Positions 1-7,670 are shown, counted from the first letter of the stretch. The stretch: 64,000 nucleotides of DNA from JAGSOU01 sp049974865 (GCA_049974865.1 JBNGCX010000009.1:14474-78473), one strand, 5' to 3'. Translations and numbers: made by a program. Notes: a model not told the origin generated them from the letters alone.

Positions 1-1
1 G

Positions 2-889
2 AACTACGGCTCGCGGGCCATTCCGCTGGAGCGCTTCATCGAGATCGTCGAGGAGGGCATCGAGGAACACAACACGCGCGCCGGCCGCCGTGGCCAGACC
101 GCGCAGGGCCGCAGCCTGCTGGAGACCTTCGAGGCCAGCTACGCCAATGCGCCGATCCGCAAGGCAACCGAGGAACAGCGCCGGCTCTGGCTGATGGGGG
201 CCGTGGGCATCCGTTGCGACAGCAAGACCGGCGTGATCCGCTTCCTGGGCAACGAGTACTGGAGCCCCTGGCTGCACGCCCACGTGGGCGAGAAGGTGGT
301 GGCCAGGTTCGACCCGGCCGACCTGCGGGCCGGCCTGCATCTCTACGCGCTCGACGGAGGCTACCTGGGGCTCGCCGAGTGCAAGGTTGCCGCCGGCTTC
401 TTCGACCTGGAAGAGGCCCGCAACCACTCGGCCGCACGCCGCAAGTGGATGAAGGCCGAGAAGGCCGCTGCCGAGGCGGCGCGCAAGTTCAAGCTGGCCG
501 AGATCGGCGATTACCTCGATTCCGCGCGCGGCGACGATACGGCGCCAGATCCGAAGGCCAAGGTTGTGAAGCCCGTATTCAAGAAGGCGGCACCCACCCA
601 GCAGGCACCGCAGGCCAGCCCCGAGGACGAGGCCGCTCACGCCGCGCTGGTGGCGGATTTCGCCGCACACAAGGCGCAGCGCCCGGTCCCGGACACCGAG
701 AATGACGCCTCGCTGGAGCGCTACCTGCGCGCGCTCGAACTGGAGGCGCGGCTGGCGGACGGAGAGGACGTGCGCCGCGACGATCAGCGCTGGCTGAGCA
801 GCTACCAGAATTCGCCGGAATACCGCGCCCATCGCGGCATGCACGAGAGCTTCGGCGACCGCTACCTGAAAGGAGGACAAACCCAATGA
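2..889 (+). CDS. Mu-type transposase, C-terminal part (5' end outside window)
   Basis: This frame is open from the first base and ends at 889, so the gene began upstream. The visible 295 residues start at the end of the DDE catalytic core (a segment rich in F, E and I followed by HNTRAGRRGQT). They run through the beta-barrel typical of Mu transposase C-terminal domains (GIRCDSKTGVIRFLGNEYWS, then a Y-L-G-L-A strand), and finish with a charged, alanine-rich tail that in MuA contacts MuB. It would bind the phage ends and carry out strand transfer during integration and replicative transposition. Its stop overlaps the next start (ATGA) with AAAGGAGG embedded in its last codons. The catalytic acidic residues are outside the window. 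The family assignment is firm. Confidence 0.9.
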   Translation, partial: NYGSRAIPLERFIEIVEEGIEEHNTRAGRRGQTAQGRSLLETFEASYANAPIRKATEEQRRLWLMGAVGIRCDSKTGVIRFLGNEYWSPWLHAHVGEKVVARFDPADLRAGLHLYALDGGYLGLAECKVAAGFFDLEEARNHSAARRKWMKAEKAAAEAARKFKLAEIGDYLDSARGDDTAPDPKAKVVKPVFKKAAPTQQAPQASPEDEAAHAALVADFAAHKAQRPVPDTENDASLERYLRALELEARLADGEDVRRDDQRWLSSYQNSPEYRAHRGMHESFGDRYLKGGQTQ

Positions 890-1170
890 GCATTACCAAT
901 CACGAGGCCCTGATGCGCCGCATCCTGGCCGAGAAAGCCCTGGCCGCACGGGCGCAGCAGGTCGACGGCTTCGTCGAGCGCCTTGCCGGCGCCATCGATG
1001 ACGGCGCGCTTCCATCCGTGATGCAGATCATGGCCTCGGCATTCGCCGAGGGTCTGAACAGCCAGGCGCTCCACGATATCGCATCGGCCGAGCCCGACGA
1101 GTGGCCGCACCTGCGCGAACGCGCACAGGCCACGATCGAATACATCGATCTGCTGGAAACGATGGACTGA
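886..1170 (+). CDS. small hypothetical early protein between transposase and MuB-like ATPase
   Basis: A 94-residue protein, acidic and predicted helical, with no motif I can name. It starts in the ATGA overlap with the transposase stop, behind a strong AAAGGAGG site, so it is translationally coupled to the transposase. Its position between A and B suggests a role in transposition or its control, but that is only context. Residues such as DEWPHLRERAQATIEYIDLLE look like a C-terminal amphipathic helix. A 67-base gap without recognisable signals separates it from the next gene. Confidence 0.75.
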   Translation: MSITNHEALMRRILAEKALAARAQQVDGFVERLAGAIDDGALPSVMQIMASAFAEGLNSQALHDIASAEPDEWPHLRERAQATIEYIDLLETMD

Positions 1171-1237
1171 AGAGAAAGGTGCCGCCCGGTGGGGTCGAGC
1201 CACACGAGCGGCGATGTCAACGAAGACGGAGGCAAAA

Positions 1238-1978
1238 GTGACAGAACAGGCAACACTTTACAATAGCGTCGCGCCGCTGCGGAACGTGGCGGCCCTGGTG
1301 GCGCTGGTCGACAGGGTGAAGAACCGCACCTTCAGCTTGCCGGGCATGTCGGTGTTTTACGGACCTTCCGGAGACGGCAAGACGACCGCTGCGGTCTACG
1401 CCGGGGTGAAGTTCCAGGCGATTACCGTCCAGGTCAAAAGCGTCTGGACCAAGAAGGCGCTTTGCGAAGCCATCGTGCAGGAGATGGGGCTGACACCGGC
1501 CCGAACCATCTCCGCCATGGTGGATCAGATCTCCGAGTACCTGGCTATGACGGACAAGCCGCTTCTGATCGACGAGGCCGACCACCTTGTCTCGCGCAAG
1601 ATGATCGAGCTGGTGCGCGATATCTATGAAGGCAGCCAGTCTCCGGTGGTTCTGATTGGCGAGGAGCTCATGCCGCAGAAGCTCCAGGAATGGGAGCGCG
1701 TGCATGGCCGCATCGTCAGCTGGGTGCCCACCGTGCCCGCCAACCTCGGCGACGTGGATCACCTCGCGGCCATCTACGCCCCCGGCGTCGAGATGGACCA
1801 AGACTTCAAGAAACGCCTGCTGGAGGGCAGCCGGCAGAGCATCCGCCGGATCTGCGTGAACCTCGACCAGGTCGCGGAGTTTGCCCGTGTTCACGACCTC
1901 GAACGCGTGAGGGTCGCCGATTGGGGCGACCGCAGCTTCTTCACCGGCACGGCACCGGCGCCGCGGAGGTTCGCATGA
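1238..1978 (+). CDS. MuB-like AAA+ ATPase, target DNA activator
   Basis: In Mu, MuB is an ATP-dependent DNA-binding protein that captures target DNA and stimulates the transposase. This 246-residue protein has a Walker A motif GPSGDGKT at residues 42-49 and a Walker B motif LLIDEAD at about 109-115, followed by a helical C-terminal region. I chose the GTG at 1238 because GACGGAGG ends five bases before it. An in-frame ATG at 1214 lies upstream but has no ribosome-binding site. The gene follows the transposase as in Mu, and its stop overlaps the next start (ATGA). It could also be called an AAA+ TniB-like ATPase, but the context favours MuB. Confidence 0.88.
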   Translation: MTEQATLYNSVAPLRNVAALVALVDRVKNRTFSLPGMSVFYGPSGDGKTTAAVYAGVKFQAITVQVKSVWTKKALCEAIVQEMGLTPARTISAMVDQISEYLAMTDKPLLIDEADHLVSRKMIELVRDIYEGSQSPVVLIGEELMPQKLQEWERVHGRIVSWVPTVPANLGDVDHLAAIYAPGVEMDQDFKKRLLEGSRQSIRRICVNLDQVAEFARVHDLERVRVADWGDRSFFTGTAPAPRRFA

Positions 1979-2538
1979 CTTCCATTCGCATCGGTCGGAA
2001 ATCCGATCTGCGGGAGAAGGCGTGGGAGGTCATGGCCACCATGACCGAGGCCCGCGTGACCGAACTCGCAGTCGCCGCGGATATCTCTCACACGACGGCA
2101 TCGAGGTGCATCCGTCTTTGGGAAAAGGAGGGCAAGGTGGAACTCCTCCGTGTCGATGGGCTGTCGAAAATCTATCGCCCCAAGACGAAGAACGACGAGC
2201 TGCCGTCCAGGAACGCCGCTTCCGACGAGAAACCCACAAAGCAGGGCAATATGTGGCGCGCGATGCGGGGCCTCCCGAATTTCACGCCCACGGATATCGC
2301 TGTCCACGCGAACACCCCCGAGCTGGAGGTGACCAGGCAGGATGCCCACGAATATTGCCGGGCACTGCGTCGTGCCGGCTATCTCAGGGTGCTTCAGAAA
2401 GAGGAGCCCGGTCGGCGCGAAACCCGCTATCGCCTCGTCCGCAACACCGGACCGCACGCACCTCGCGAGCGCCGTGTCCGCGGCATCTACGACGACAACC
2501 TGAAGGACTTCACCTACCTGGCGGGAGGCACGTCATGA
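1975..2538 (+). CDS. winged-helix DNA-binding protein of the early region
   Basis: A 187-residue protein with two likely DNA-binding segments. The first, at about residues 10-55, reads as a helix-turn-helix of the ArsR/MarR kind (TELAVAADISHTTASRCIRL, then a wing with KVELLRVDG). The second, at about 90-150, resembles a winged helix with an R-YRLVRNTG strand. The ATG at 1975 overlaps the stop of the ATPase gene. A longer in-frame reading upstream of 1975 merely shadows that gene. It probably regulates or assists early replication. I do not recognise a named family. Confidence 0.75.
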   Translation: MTSIRIGRKSDLREKAWEVMATMTEARVTELAVAADISHTTASRCIRLWEKEGKVELLRVDGLSKIYRPKTKNDELPSRNAASDEKPTKQGNMWRAMRGLPNFTPTDIAVHANTPELEVTRQDAHEYCRALRRAGYLRVLQKEEPGRRETRYRLVRNTGPHAPRERRVRGIYDDNLKDFTYLAGGTS

Positions 2539-2900
2539 GCGGTCCCGTCGAAGCCGCCCGCGCTGCCTGGGGCGACGCGCTGCCCGACTGGGTATTGCGC
2601 CTGGCCGAGGAGTGCGCGGACACCAGCCAGAACAAGGCCGCCCAGCGCATCGGGAAATCCGGCGCGCTCGTCAGCCAGGTCCTGCGCAACAAGTACCCCG
2701 CGCCGCTGGCGCCGATCGAGGAAACAGTTCGCGGTGTGCTGATGGCCGAGGTCATCGTCTGCCCGGCGCTCGGCGATCTGCCCAGAAACGAGTGCCAGGA
2801 CTGGCGCAAGCGCGCCCGGCATTTCTCTCCCGTCAACACCCTGCGGGTCCGGATGTTCCGGGCCTGCAGCCGGTGCCCCAGAAACGGAAAGGAGGGCTGA
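2535..2900 (+). CDS. small helix-turn-helix protein with C-terminal Cys cluster
   Basis: A 121-residue protein starting in the ATGA overlap at 2535 behind CGGGAGG. Residues about 30-55 (NKAAQRIGKSGALVSQVLRN) form a Cro/XRE-like or resolvase-like helix-turn-helix. The C-terminus has cysteines at C-PALGDLPRNEC and CSRCPRNGK, which could bind a metal. I recall similar proteins annotated as transcriptional regulators in Rhodobacter Mu-like phages, but I cannot confirm that. It is part of the early operon, with the next gene starting two bases downstream. Confidence 0.72.
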   Translation: MSGPVEAARAAWGDALPDWVLRLAEECADTSQNKAAQRIGKSGALVSQVLRNKYPAPLAPIEETVRGVLMAEVIVCPALGDLPRNECQDWRKRARHFSPVNTLRVRMFRACSRCPRNGKEG

Positions 2901-2901
2901 G

Positions 2902-3240
2902 ATGAACGCCTTGCATCAACGCGTGATCGACATGGCAAAAGGCGGCACGCCGCCGCGCGAGATCGCGCCGCAGGTGGGCCGCAAGATCGACACGGTCTAC
3001 TGGATCCTGGCCTGCGCCCGGAAGAACGGCGAGCCGATCCCGAAATTCAAGGGCACCGGCGCAAAGCACCGCGGCATCAAGATCCTCGTCCCGCAGGACG
3101 TGGTCGAGATGCTGGAGCCCGATGCGTTCGTCCGCGAACTCACCGTCAGGGCGCTCTGCAGGAAGCTGCTGGAGGGGGTCGCGGAAGGCGACCTCGTCGG
3201 CGCCGTCCTCGACGACAACCTGGGAGGCGCCAATGTCTGA
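2902..3240 (+). CDS. helix-turn-helix early protein
   Basis: A 112-residue protein. Residues 5-35 (VIDMAKGGTPPREIAPQVGR followed by KIDTVYWILACARKNG) read as a homeodomain-like helix-turn-helix of the kind that recognises DNA in transposase-type proteins. The rest is helical, with no named domain. Its last codons hold GGGAGG, which serves as the ribosome-binding site of the next gene, and the two genes overlap by eight bases. Function unknown; a regulatory role is likely from the fold only. Confidence 0.7.
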   Translation: MNALHQRVIDMAKGGTPPREIAPQVGRKIDTVYWILACARKNGEPIPKFKGTGAKHRGIKILVPQDVVEMLEPDAFVRELTVRALCRKLLEGVAEGDLVGAVLDDNLGGANV

Positions 3241-3463
3241 TCACCCGATCAACCTCGACGAATTCCGGCGCCGCAGGCGGACATATATCGACCGTCAGCG
3301 GATCCTTTCGGCGTTGTCTGACCTTGAAATGGCATCAAGCGAAATCACGGCGGGATCGGTTCAGGAGTTCGGTGCAGTCGATCCACTGGCGCATGAGATC
3401 ACCGCCCATGTCAACGCGATCCGCCGTGCGGTCGATGACGACACGGGAGGCGCCGATGTCTAA
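3233..3463 (+). CDS. small hypothetical early protein
   Basis: A 76-residue, mostly helical protein starting with MSDHPINLDEFRRRRRTY, with a basic patch near the N-terminus. The ATG at 3233 follows GGGAGGCGCCA. Its own 3' end carries an almost identical block, GGGAGGCGCCG followed by ATG, for the next gene, so this gene and its neighbour share a repeated start signal. No recognisable family. It is supported as a gene by its position, ribosome-binding site and tight overlap with both neighbours. Confidence 0.62.
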   Translation: MSDHPINLDEFRRRRRTYIDRQRILSALSDLEMASSEITAGSVQEFGAVDPLAHEITAHVNAIRRAVDDDTGGADV

Positions 3464-3698
3464 GCCCGTGCCTCCCAAGCCTTGGACCGAAGCGGAGATG
3501 CTGGAACTGGCCGCGCGCGGCGTGGGCCGGGTCGATACCCAGGGCACCCGCGGCATCACCCTCGTGACACACGAGGAGATCGCCGCCATGGCGGCCGTGC
3601 TGGCGCTGCTGGGCGTGAAGCCGATCGCGCCCGGCGCTCCGGCGCCCGAAATACCCCCTTACACCCCCGTTAAACCGCATTTGGAAGGAGGCGATTGA
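3456..3698 (+). CDS. small hypothetical early protein
   Basis: An 80-residue protein beginning MSKPVPPKPWTEAEMLELAARG. The N-terminal PWT-AEM-L-L pattern resembles SANT/Myb-like or small phage helical proteins, but this is weak. A helix-loop segment (THEEIAAMAAVLALLGVKP) follows, then a proline-rich tail. The start at 3456 has GGGAGG at good spacing and overlaps the previous gene. Its last bases contain AAGGAGG for the next gene. Function unknown. Confidence 0.62.
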   Translation: MSKPVPPKPWTEAEMLELAARGVGRVDTQGTRGITLVTHEEIAAMAAVLALLGVKPIAPGAPAPEIPPYTPVKPHLEGGD

Positions 3699-4117
3699 TG
3701 GGCGCAAAAAAATACACCGAGGACCAAATCTGCCGTGCCGCCGAACTTCGCGAACGGGGACTGTCATTAGGCCAGATCGCTATGCGGTCGGGCATGACGG
3801 TGAGCTCGGTCGAATACCACTGCCTTCGGCTTGGCGCGGACAGCCCCAATACGCGCTCGAACATCGATACCGATGTCGGCCCGATGATGGTCCGTCGCGG
3901 TGACCACACCGTGCGTCGTTTCACCGTGGAGGAAGACCAGGAGCTCCTCCGCCTCGAAGCGAACGGGCTGACCTATAGCGAGATCGGGCACCGGCTCAAC
4001 CGTAAACCAAACAGCATTCGGGGGCGCTTGATGACGCTCGCCCGCCGTGCCGACCGGATGGAAGGCGAACCGTCTCGAAGCCAGTGCATCCCCCTTAAAC
4101 AAGGAGATCAGAAATGA
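3698..4117 (+). CDS. protein with two helix-turn-helix repeats
   Basis: A 139-residue protein with two similar DNA-binding-like segments: residues 5-45 (TEDQICRAAELRERGLSLGQ, then IAMRSGMTVSSVEYHC) and about 70-115 (FTVEEDQELLRLEANGLTYS, then EIGHRLNRKPNSIRGRL). Each looks like a sigma-70 region 4 or Myb/SANT-type helix-turn-helix. The ATG at 3698 is six bases after GGAGG and overlaps the previous stop as TGATG. A TTG three bases upstream is less likely. A phage gene regulator is plausible. No named family recognised. Confidence 0.72.
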   Translation: MGAKKYTEDQICRAAELRERGLSLGQIAMRSGMTVSSVEYHCLRLGADSPNTRSNIDTDVGPMMVRRGDHTVRRFTVEEDQELLRLEANGLTYSEIGHRLNRKPNSIRGRLMTLARRADRMEGEPSRSQCIPLKQGDQK

Positions 4118-4764
4118 CCGCCCATGAACCCCCGCAGGTGCCCACCGGGCGCCAGACAATCGCCGGCAAGGAATACCTGCCCGACGCCAAGGGCAGCCTC
4201 GTCCCGGTGGAGCTGATCAAGCCCCAGCACCTGCTCGAGGACGAGACGGTGCGCAAGATCATTCACTTTGCCGACGCGCTGTCCGCCCAGGTTGCCCGCT
4301 TCAAGGCCCACACCTTCGAGGATCTGGGCGACTTCGAGGCGATCCTCGCGCAAGAGTACGAGCTCACCAAGGGTGGCGCGAAGGGCAACAAGACCTTCAT
4401 GAGCCACGACGGGCTGATGAAGGTGGTCGTCCAGGTGTCCGACTACATCGACTTCGGCCCCGAGCTGCAGGTCGCCAAGGCATTGGTCGACGAATGCCTG
4501 ATCGAGTGGTCGGCCGACAGCCGCCCCGAGATCCGCGACATCGTGAAACGCGCCTTCAACACCGACAAGGAGGGCCAGATCAACCGCTCCGAGATCTTCA
4601 TGCTGCTGCGCATGAACATCGAGGACGAGCGCTGGCAGAAGGCCATGGCCGCGATCCGCGATGCCATGCGCGTGGTCGGCTCCAAGACCTATGTGCGCTG
4701 CTACCGCCGCGAGAGTTTCGACGGCAAGTGGCAGGCCATCACCATCGATCTGGCGAAGGCGTGA
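4114..4764 (+). CDS. DUF3164 family early phage protein
   Basis: A 216-residue protein matching the DUF3164 family, which is common in the early region of Mu-like phages and sometimes mislabelled as a sulfate transporter. Recognisable features are the N-terminal GRQTIAGKEYLPDAKGSLVP segment, the helical DALSAQVARFKAHTFEDLGD region, the KTFMSHDGLMKVVVQ strands and the C-terminal RWQKAMAAIRDAMRVVGSKT followed by YVR-Y-R. The biochemical role is unknown. By position it belongs with replication or host-interaction genes. It starts in an ATGA overlap behind AAGGAG. Confidence 0.82.
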   Translation: MTAHEPPQVPTGRQTIAGKEYLPDAKGSLVPVELIKPQHLLEDETVRKIIHFADALSAQVARFKAHTFEDLGDFEAILAQEYELTKGGAKGNKTFMSHDGLMKVVVQVSDYIDFGPELQVAKALVDECLIEWSADSRPEIRDIVKRAFNTDKEGQINRSEIFMLLRMNIEDERWQKAMAAIRDAMRVVGSKTYVRCYRRESFDGKWQAITIDLAKA

Positions 4765-4768
4765 AGCG

Positions 4769-5026
4769 ATGTTCTCGAAAAAGATGCCGACCGCCAAACA
4801 CAAGCAGCTCCGCGAAGACCTGATCGCGGCGCTGGGAAAGCACGAGGACGTTCCGGGGGAGGAGATGCTGGCCGTCACCTCGTACCTGGTCGGACAGATC
4901 ATCGCCTGGCAGGATCAGAGGAAGATCACGCCCGCCCAGGCGATCGAGCTGGTTCAGATGAACATCGCGCAGGGCAACCAGGACGCGCTGAGCGAACTGC
5001 TCGGCCCGGCCAAAGGGAGGGCATGA
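4769..5026 (+). CDS. small hypothetical early protein
   Basis: An 85-residue helical protein (MFSKKMPTAKHKQLREDLIA at the N-terminus, then IAWQDQRKITPAQAIELVQM). No named domain; the repeated short helices suggest an all-alpha fold. It follows DUF3164 by four bases with only a weak GAAGG upstream, and its 3' end supplies GGGAGG for the next gene. Function unknown. Confidence 0.62.
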   Translation: MFSKKMPTAKHKQLREDLIAALGKHEDVPGEEMLAVTSYLVGQIIAWQDQRKITPAQAIELVQMNIAQGNQDALSELLGPAKGRA

Positions 5027-5421
5027 TGATCACATTTCGCTTCCAACAGCGCTTCGTTCCGCTCGTCCGCGAGGGCATGAAGTTGCAGTGTTACCGGCGC
5101 CACGAGACACCGCGTCTGAGGGCCGGTGAGCGATTCTCGACGCGCTCGGAGACCTCGTTCACCCCGATCACCGCGAACCTCGTCTGCACTGCCGTCATGC
5201 CGATCCACATCGCCTTCCTGGGCGACCTGATCGACACCATCCGACTGCGCGGTGTTCCGCAGGGCTTTGACCTCGAACGTGAGCGCTTTGCCGTCCAGGA
5301 AGGTTTCATCGACATCGACGACATGAGCGCCTGGCATGCCGAGCAGTACGGCACGGCGCCCTTCGACGGCTTCCTCTACGAATGGGCGATGCCGCGCCAT
5401 GAGCGGGAGATCGCGGCATGA
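5026..5421 (+). CDS. hypothetical protein, possibly ASCH/PUA-like fold
   Basis: A 131-residue protein. The opening strand F-FQQRFVPLVREGMKLQCY followed by R-H-TPRLRAGERF resembles ASCH-type PUA-like domains (F-F-PRFV-I--G-K-QT-R-----P--G), which bind RNA or nucleotides. This is my weak inference, not a firm match. I prefer the ATG at 5026, five bases after GGGAGG, over the ATG at 5023, where the spacing is only two. The gene overlaps both neighbours, so it sits in one translational unit. Confidence 0.6.
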   Translation: MITFRFQQRFVPLVREGMKLQCYRRHETPRLRAGERFSTRSETSFTPITANLVCTAVMPIHIAFLGDLIDTIRLRGVPQGFDLERERFAVQEGFIDIDDMSAWHAEQYGTAPFDGFLYEWAMPRHEREIAA

Positions 5422-5693
5422 CCGTCATCCAGGTGTATTTCCGGCCGCATGCCTGCCCCACGAAGAACCCGATGCGGTTCGAGCTGGTCGAGACGGACTT
5501 CCCGGATCTCGAGCAGGCGCTGATCGCGATCGACGCCGACCAGTTGATCTGCGGCAAGCGCCTGTTCACCAAGTGGGGCCAGGAGCGCGGGGAGCGCGTG
5601 ATCATCCGCGATGACGTCATCGCCTTCCGCGGCGGCTGCGTCGACCGCGTGGAACTTCCGACCTGGAGGATCGTGCGGGAGGTCGAGGAATGA
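5418..5693 (+). CDS. small hypothetical early protein
   Basis: A 91-residue protein with alternating strands and helices (VIQVYFRPHACPTKNPMRFE at the N-terminus; RVIIRDDVIAFRGGCVDRVE near the C-terminus). Nothing in it lets me assign a family. It starts in an ATGA overlap and ends in another, so expression is coupled to its neighbours. Confidence 0.58.
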   Translation: MTVIQVYFRPHACPTKNPMRFELVETDFPDLEQALIAIDADQLICGKRLFTKWGQERGERVIIRDDVIAFRGGCVDRVELPTWRIVREVEE

Positions 5694-5905
5694 AACTCCG
5701 CCCCGACATGCCCATCCGGGACCGCATTGCGGTCATCGAGGAGGCGTTGGCCACCGTGCTCGACCGCGACGGGACCATGTCCGTCGAGCGTGGAGATCAG
5801 TACGGGGAGCGGTACGTCTTTGTGATCGGAGAGCATGGCCCTGACATCCGCACGGGACACAGCCTCTACGAGATCGCCCGCGAGTTGGAGATGCTGCTGT
5901 CATGA
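5690..5905 (+). CDS. small hypothetical early protein
   Basis: A 71-residue acidic protein with an N-terminal helix (IRDRIAVIEEALATVL), two central beta strands (MSVERGDQ, RYVFVIG) and a C-terminal helix (SLYEIARELEMLL). The layout suggests a small alpha/beta fold. No family recognised. ATGA overlaps exist at both ends, immediately before gemA. Confidence 0.58.
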   Translation: MKLRPDMPIRDRIAVIEEALATVLDRDGTMSVERGDQYGERYVFVIGEHGPDIRTGHSLYEIARELEMLLS

Positions 5906-6339
5906 ACCGCTCCCTCCAGAAACTGGTCTTCGCGGCCTGCCGCCAGCTCGGGCTGGACGACGAAGCCCGCCGGGATCTGCAGGTCTCCGTCACCGGCAAG
6001 GCCTCCATGCGCGATATGACAGAGGCCGATCTGAAGCTGGTGGTGAACCGGCTGAAGGAGAGCGGCTTCGACCCCGACGGCGGCAAGCGCAAGCGACCGC
6101 GCGCGCCCCGCGCTGATATCCGCTTCTGCCATGTCATGTGGCGGCTGCTCCACGAGGCCGGCGCCGCCAAGGTGAAAGGCCCCGAGGGGCTGAACGCCTT
6201 CGTCCGCGCGCGGTTCGAGAAGACCTGGGGCTACGTGCCCGTCGATATCGACGCCCTGCGCGAGTGGTCGGAGATCAAGGACGTGGTCGAGGCGCTGAAG
6301 GATTGGTGCGACCGCGAAGGGATCGAGCTCGAGACATGA
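5902..6339 (+). CDS. gemA: GemA-like regulatory protein (Mu gp16, DUF1018)
   Basis: A 145-residue protein of the Mu gp16/GemA family, whose Mu member alters host DNA gyrase-linked gene expression and synchronises infection. Diagnostic parts are the N-terminal helix with AACRQLGLDDEARRDLQVSV, the TGKASMRDMTEADLKLVVNR segment followed by LKESGF, a basic linker, and the C-terminal FVRARFEKTWGYVPVDIDAL block. As in Mu, it sits shortly before the middle-operon activator. It overlaps the genes on either side. The family call is confident; the cellular function in this host is inferred from Mu. Confidence 0.85.
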   Translation: MNRSLQKLVFAACRQLGLDDEARRDLQVSVTGKASMRDMTEADLKLVVNRLKESGFDPDGGKRKRPRAPRADIRFCHVMWRLLHEAGAAKVKGPEGLNAFVRARFEKTWGYVPVDIDALREWSEIKDVVEALKDWCDREGIELET

Positions 6340-6596
6340 AAAAGCCCCGCCACCCCGTCACCGACCATGCCGTGGTCCGCTACCTGGAGCGGATCGAGGG
6401 CATGGACATCGAGGCCCTGCGCCGCAAGATCGGGCGCCAGGTGGATCGGGCCGTGAACATGGGCGCCTGCGCCGTGGTGATCGACGGCTACCAGTACCGG
6501 ATCGTGGAAGGCACGGTGGTCACGGTGGTGCGCCACAACATGCCGAACATCCGCACCGGCCGCTGCGGCGGAAAGGGAGGCGCGGATGCTGACTGA
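6336..6596 (+). CDS. hypothetical protein, possible BECR/DUF4258-like small fold
   Basis: An 86-residue protein. HPVTDHAVVRYLERIEGMD is followed by a long helix and then strands CAVVIDGYQYRI and GTVVTVVRHN. The pattern H-A-RY-ER, helix, then strands ending in a VVTVV strand is reminiscent of RelE/BECR-type small nucleases such as DUF4258. Catalytic residues cannot be assigned, so treat this as a hint. It lies between gemA and the adenine methylase, overlapping the methylase start by 11 bases. Confidence 0.58.
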   Translation: MKKPRHPVTDHAVVRYLERIEGMDIEALRRKIGRQVDRAVNMGACAVVIDGYQYRIVEGTVVTVVRHNMPNIRTGRCGGKGGADAD

Positions 6597-7194
6597 ATGG
6601 CCCTTCGGCGATCTCACCCCCATGAAATACGGCCGGATCATCGCCGACCCGGCATGGGAATACGCCATGCGCTCGGACAAGGGGCACGAAAAGAGCCCCG
6701 AGGCCCATTACGAGACCATGTCGCTCGACGGCATCAAGGCGCTGCCGGTGTCGCAGCTGGCCGGGCCGGACTGCTACCTGTTCCTCTGGTCGACCTGGCC
6801 GCACCTGCCGCAGGCGCTCGAGGTCATGGCCGCCTGGGGCTTCGCCTATGTCACCGGCGGCTCCTGGCACAAGGTGACCAGGACCGGGAAGTCGGCCTTC
6901 GGGACCGGCTACGTCCTGCGCTCGGCGACCGAGCCCTACCTGGTCGGCAAGATCGGGGCACCGAAGATCGTGTCCCGATCCGAGCGCAACGTGATCCTCT
7001 GCCCCGAGCAGATCCCCGATGCCATCGAGTCGATCCGGCGCGAGCATTCCCGCAAGCCCCCCGAGATGCGCGAGATGACCGAGCGGCTGCTGCCCCATGC
7101 CCATGCCTGCGAGCTCTTTGCCCGCGCGCCTTGGCCGGGCCACGACGTCTGGGGCGACGAGGCCGGGAAATTCGACGAGGCCTGCGATGGCTGA
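6586..7194 (+). CDS. MT-A70 family DNA adenine N6-methyltransferase
   Basis: A 202-residue MT-A70-type methyltransferase, expected to transfer methyl from SAM to adenine N6. It shows IIADPAWEY (motif DPAW at residues 21-24, a variant of DPPW), KSPEAHYETMS, then CYLFLWSTWPHLPQALEVMA with WGFAYV, followed by a G-G-Y-LRSATEPYLVGK region and an E-F-R-PWPGHDVWGDE end. Phage relatives with DPAW and a KSP-AHY motif are, to my knowledge, common. It may protect phage DNA from host restriction or change regulation. Its specificity cannot be read from sequence. A second, unrelated adenine methylase lies at 33107. Confidence 0.87.
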   Translation: MLTEWPFGDLTPMKYGRIIADPAWEYAMRSDKGHEKSPEAHYETMSLDGIKALPVSQLAGPDCYLFLWSTWPHLPQALEVMAAWGFAYVTGGSWHKVTRTGKSAFGTGYVLRSATEPYLVGKIGAPKIVSRSERNVILCPEQIPDAIESIRREHSRKPPEMREMTERLLPHAHACELFARAPWPGHDVWGDEAGKFDEACDG

Positions 7195-7567
7195 GCCCCG
7201 GATCCAGCCCCCGGCGCATATCGAGCCCTATGTGCGCGTCCTCGGCCAGGACGGCGCGCTGGAGTTCCTGCTGGGCTTCGGCGGGGCCGAGCTCTACATG
7301 ACCGAAACGCCGAAAAGCCGGTCGCGCCTGGTTCAGGCCGTCGGCCGCGAACGGGCCGTCGCGCTGGCCCGCGCGGCTGAGCATCTGCCGCGCCGGATCC
7401 CGACCGCCAAGCCGTGGCTGGCGCAGGTGCTCAAGGCAAAAGGCTTGTCCGTGGCCGAGATCGCGCGCAGACTGCATGTCAGCGACGTCACCGTGCGCAA
7501 GTATCTCGGCGGCGGAAACGGGCGCCCGCCCTCCGATCCCCGCCAGCCGTCTCTCCCCCTCGACTGA
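7187..7567 (+). CDS. Mor-like middle/late transcription activator (Mu gp17 family)
   Basis: A 126-residue Mor/C-type activator. In Mu, Mor dimerises and recruits RNA polymerase to the middle promoter. The N-terminal dimerisation part shows GALEFLLGFGGAELYM, VQAVGRERAVALARAA and LPRRIPTAKPW. The helix-turn-helix is at residues 87-107 (LSVAEIARRLHVSDVTVRKY plus L). The gene closes the early block: directly after it come a terminator and the lysis genes. No separate C-type activator gene was found later, so this protein may drive late promoters itself (inference). Confidence 0.85.
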   Translation: MAEPRIQPPAHIEPYVRVLGQDGALEFLLGFGGAELYMTETPKSRSRLVQAVGRERAVALARAAEHLPRRIPTAKPWLAQVLKAKGLSVAEIARRLHVSDVTVRKYLGGGNGRPPSDPRQPSLPLD

Positions 7568-7573
7568 CCCCAG

Positions 7574-7597
7574 ACCCGCAAGGCCTTGCGGGTGTTT
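7574..7597 (+). terminator. intrinsic terminator after the Mor-like gene (copy 1 of a repeated element)
   Basis: ACCCGCAAGG (7574-7583) is followed directly by its exact complement CCTTGCGGGT, giving a perfect 20-base palindrome, then GTTTCT. The 22-base block CCGCAAGG-NN-TTGCGGGTGTTT recurs at 16391-16412. It ends the early/middle transcript just ahead of the lysis genes. The T-run is short, so efficiency is uncertain. Confidence 0.7.
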
Positions 7598-7670
7598 CTG
7601 CCATCCGGCGAAGCCGACAATGCCCTTGAAACCTAGGGGGCAGTGCGGCCCCGCAGATCCCGGGGCAGCC

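Noticed and set aside
1214..1237. ATG at 1214 as start of the MuB-like gene
   Set aside because: No ribosome-binding site; GACGGAGG lies just upstream of the in-frame GTG at 1238.
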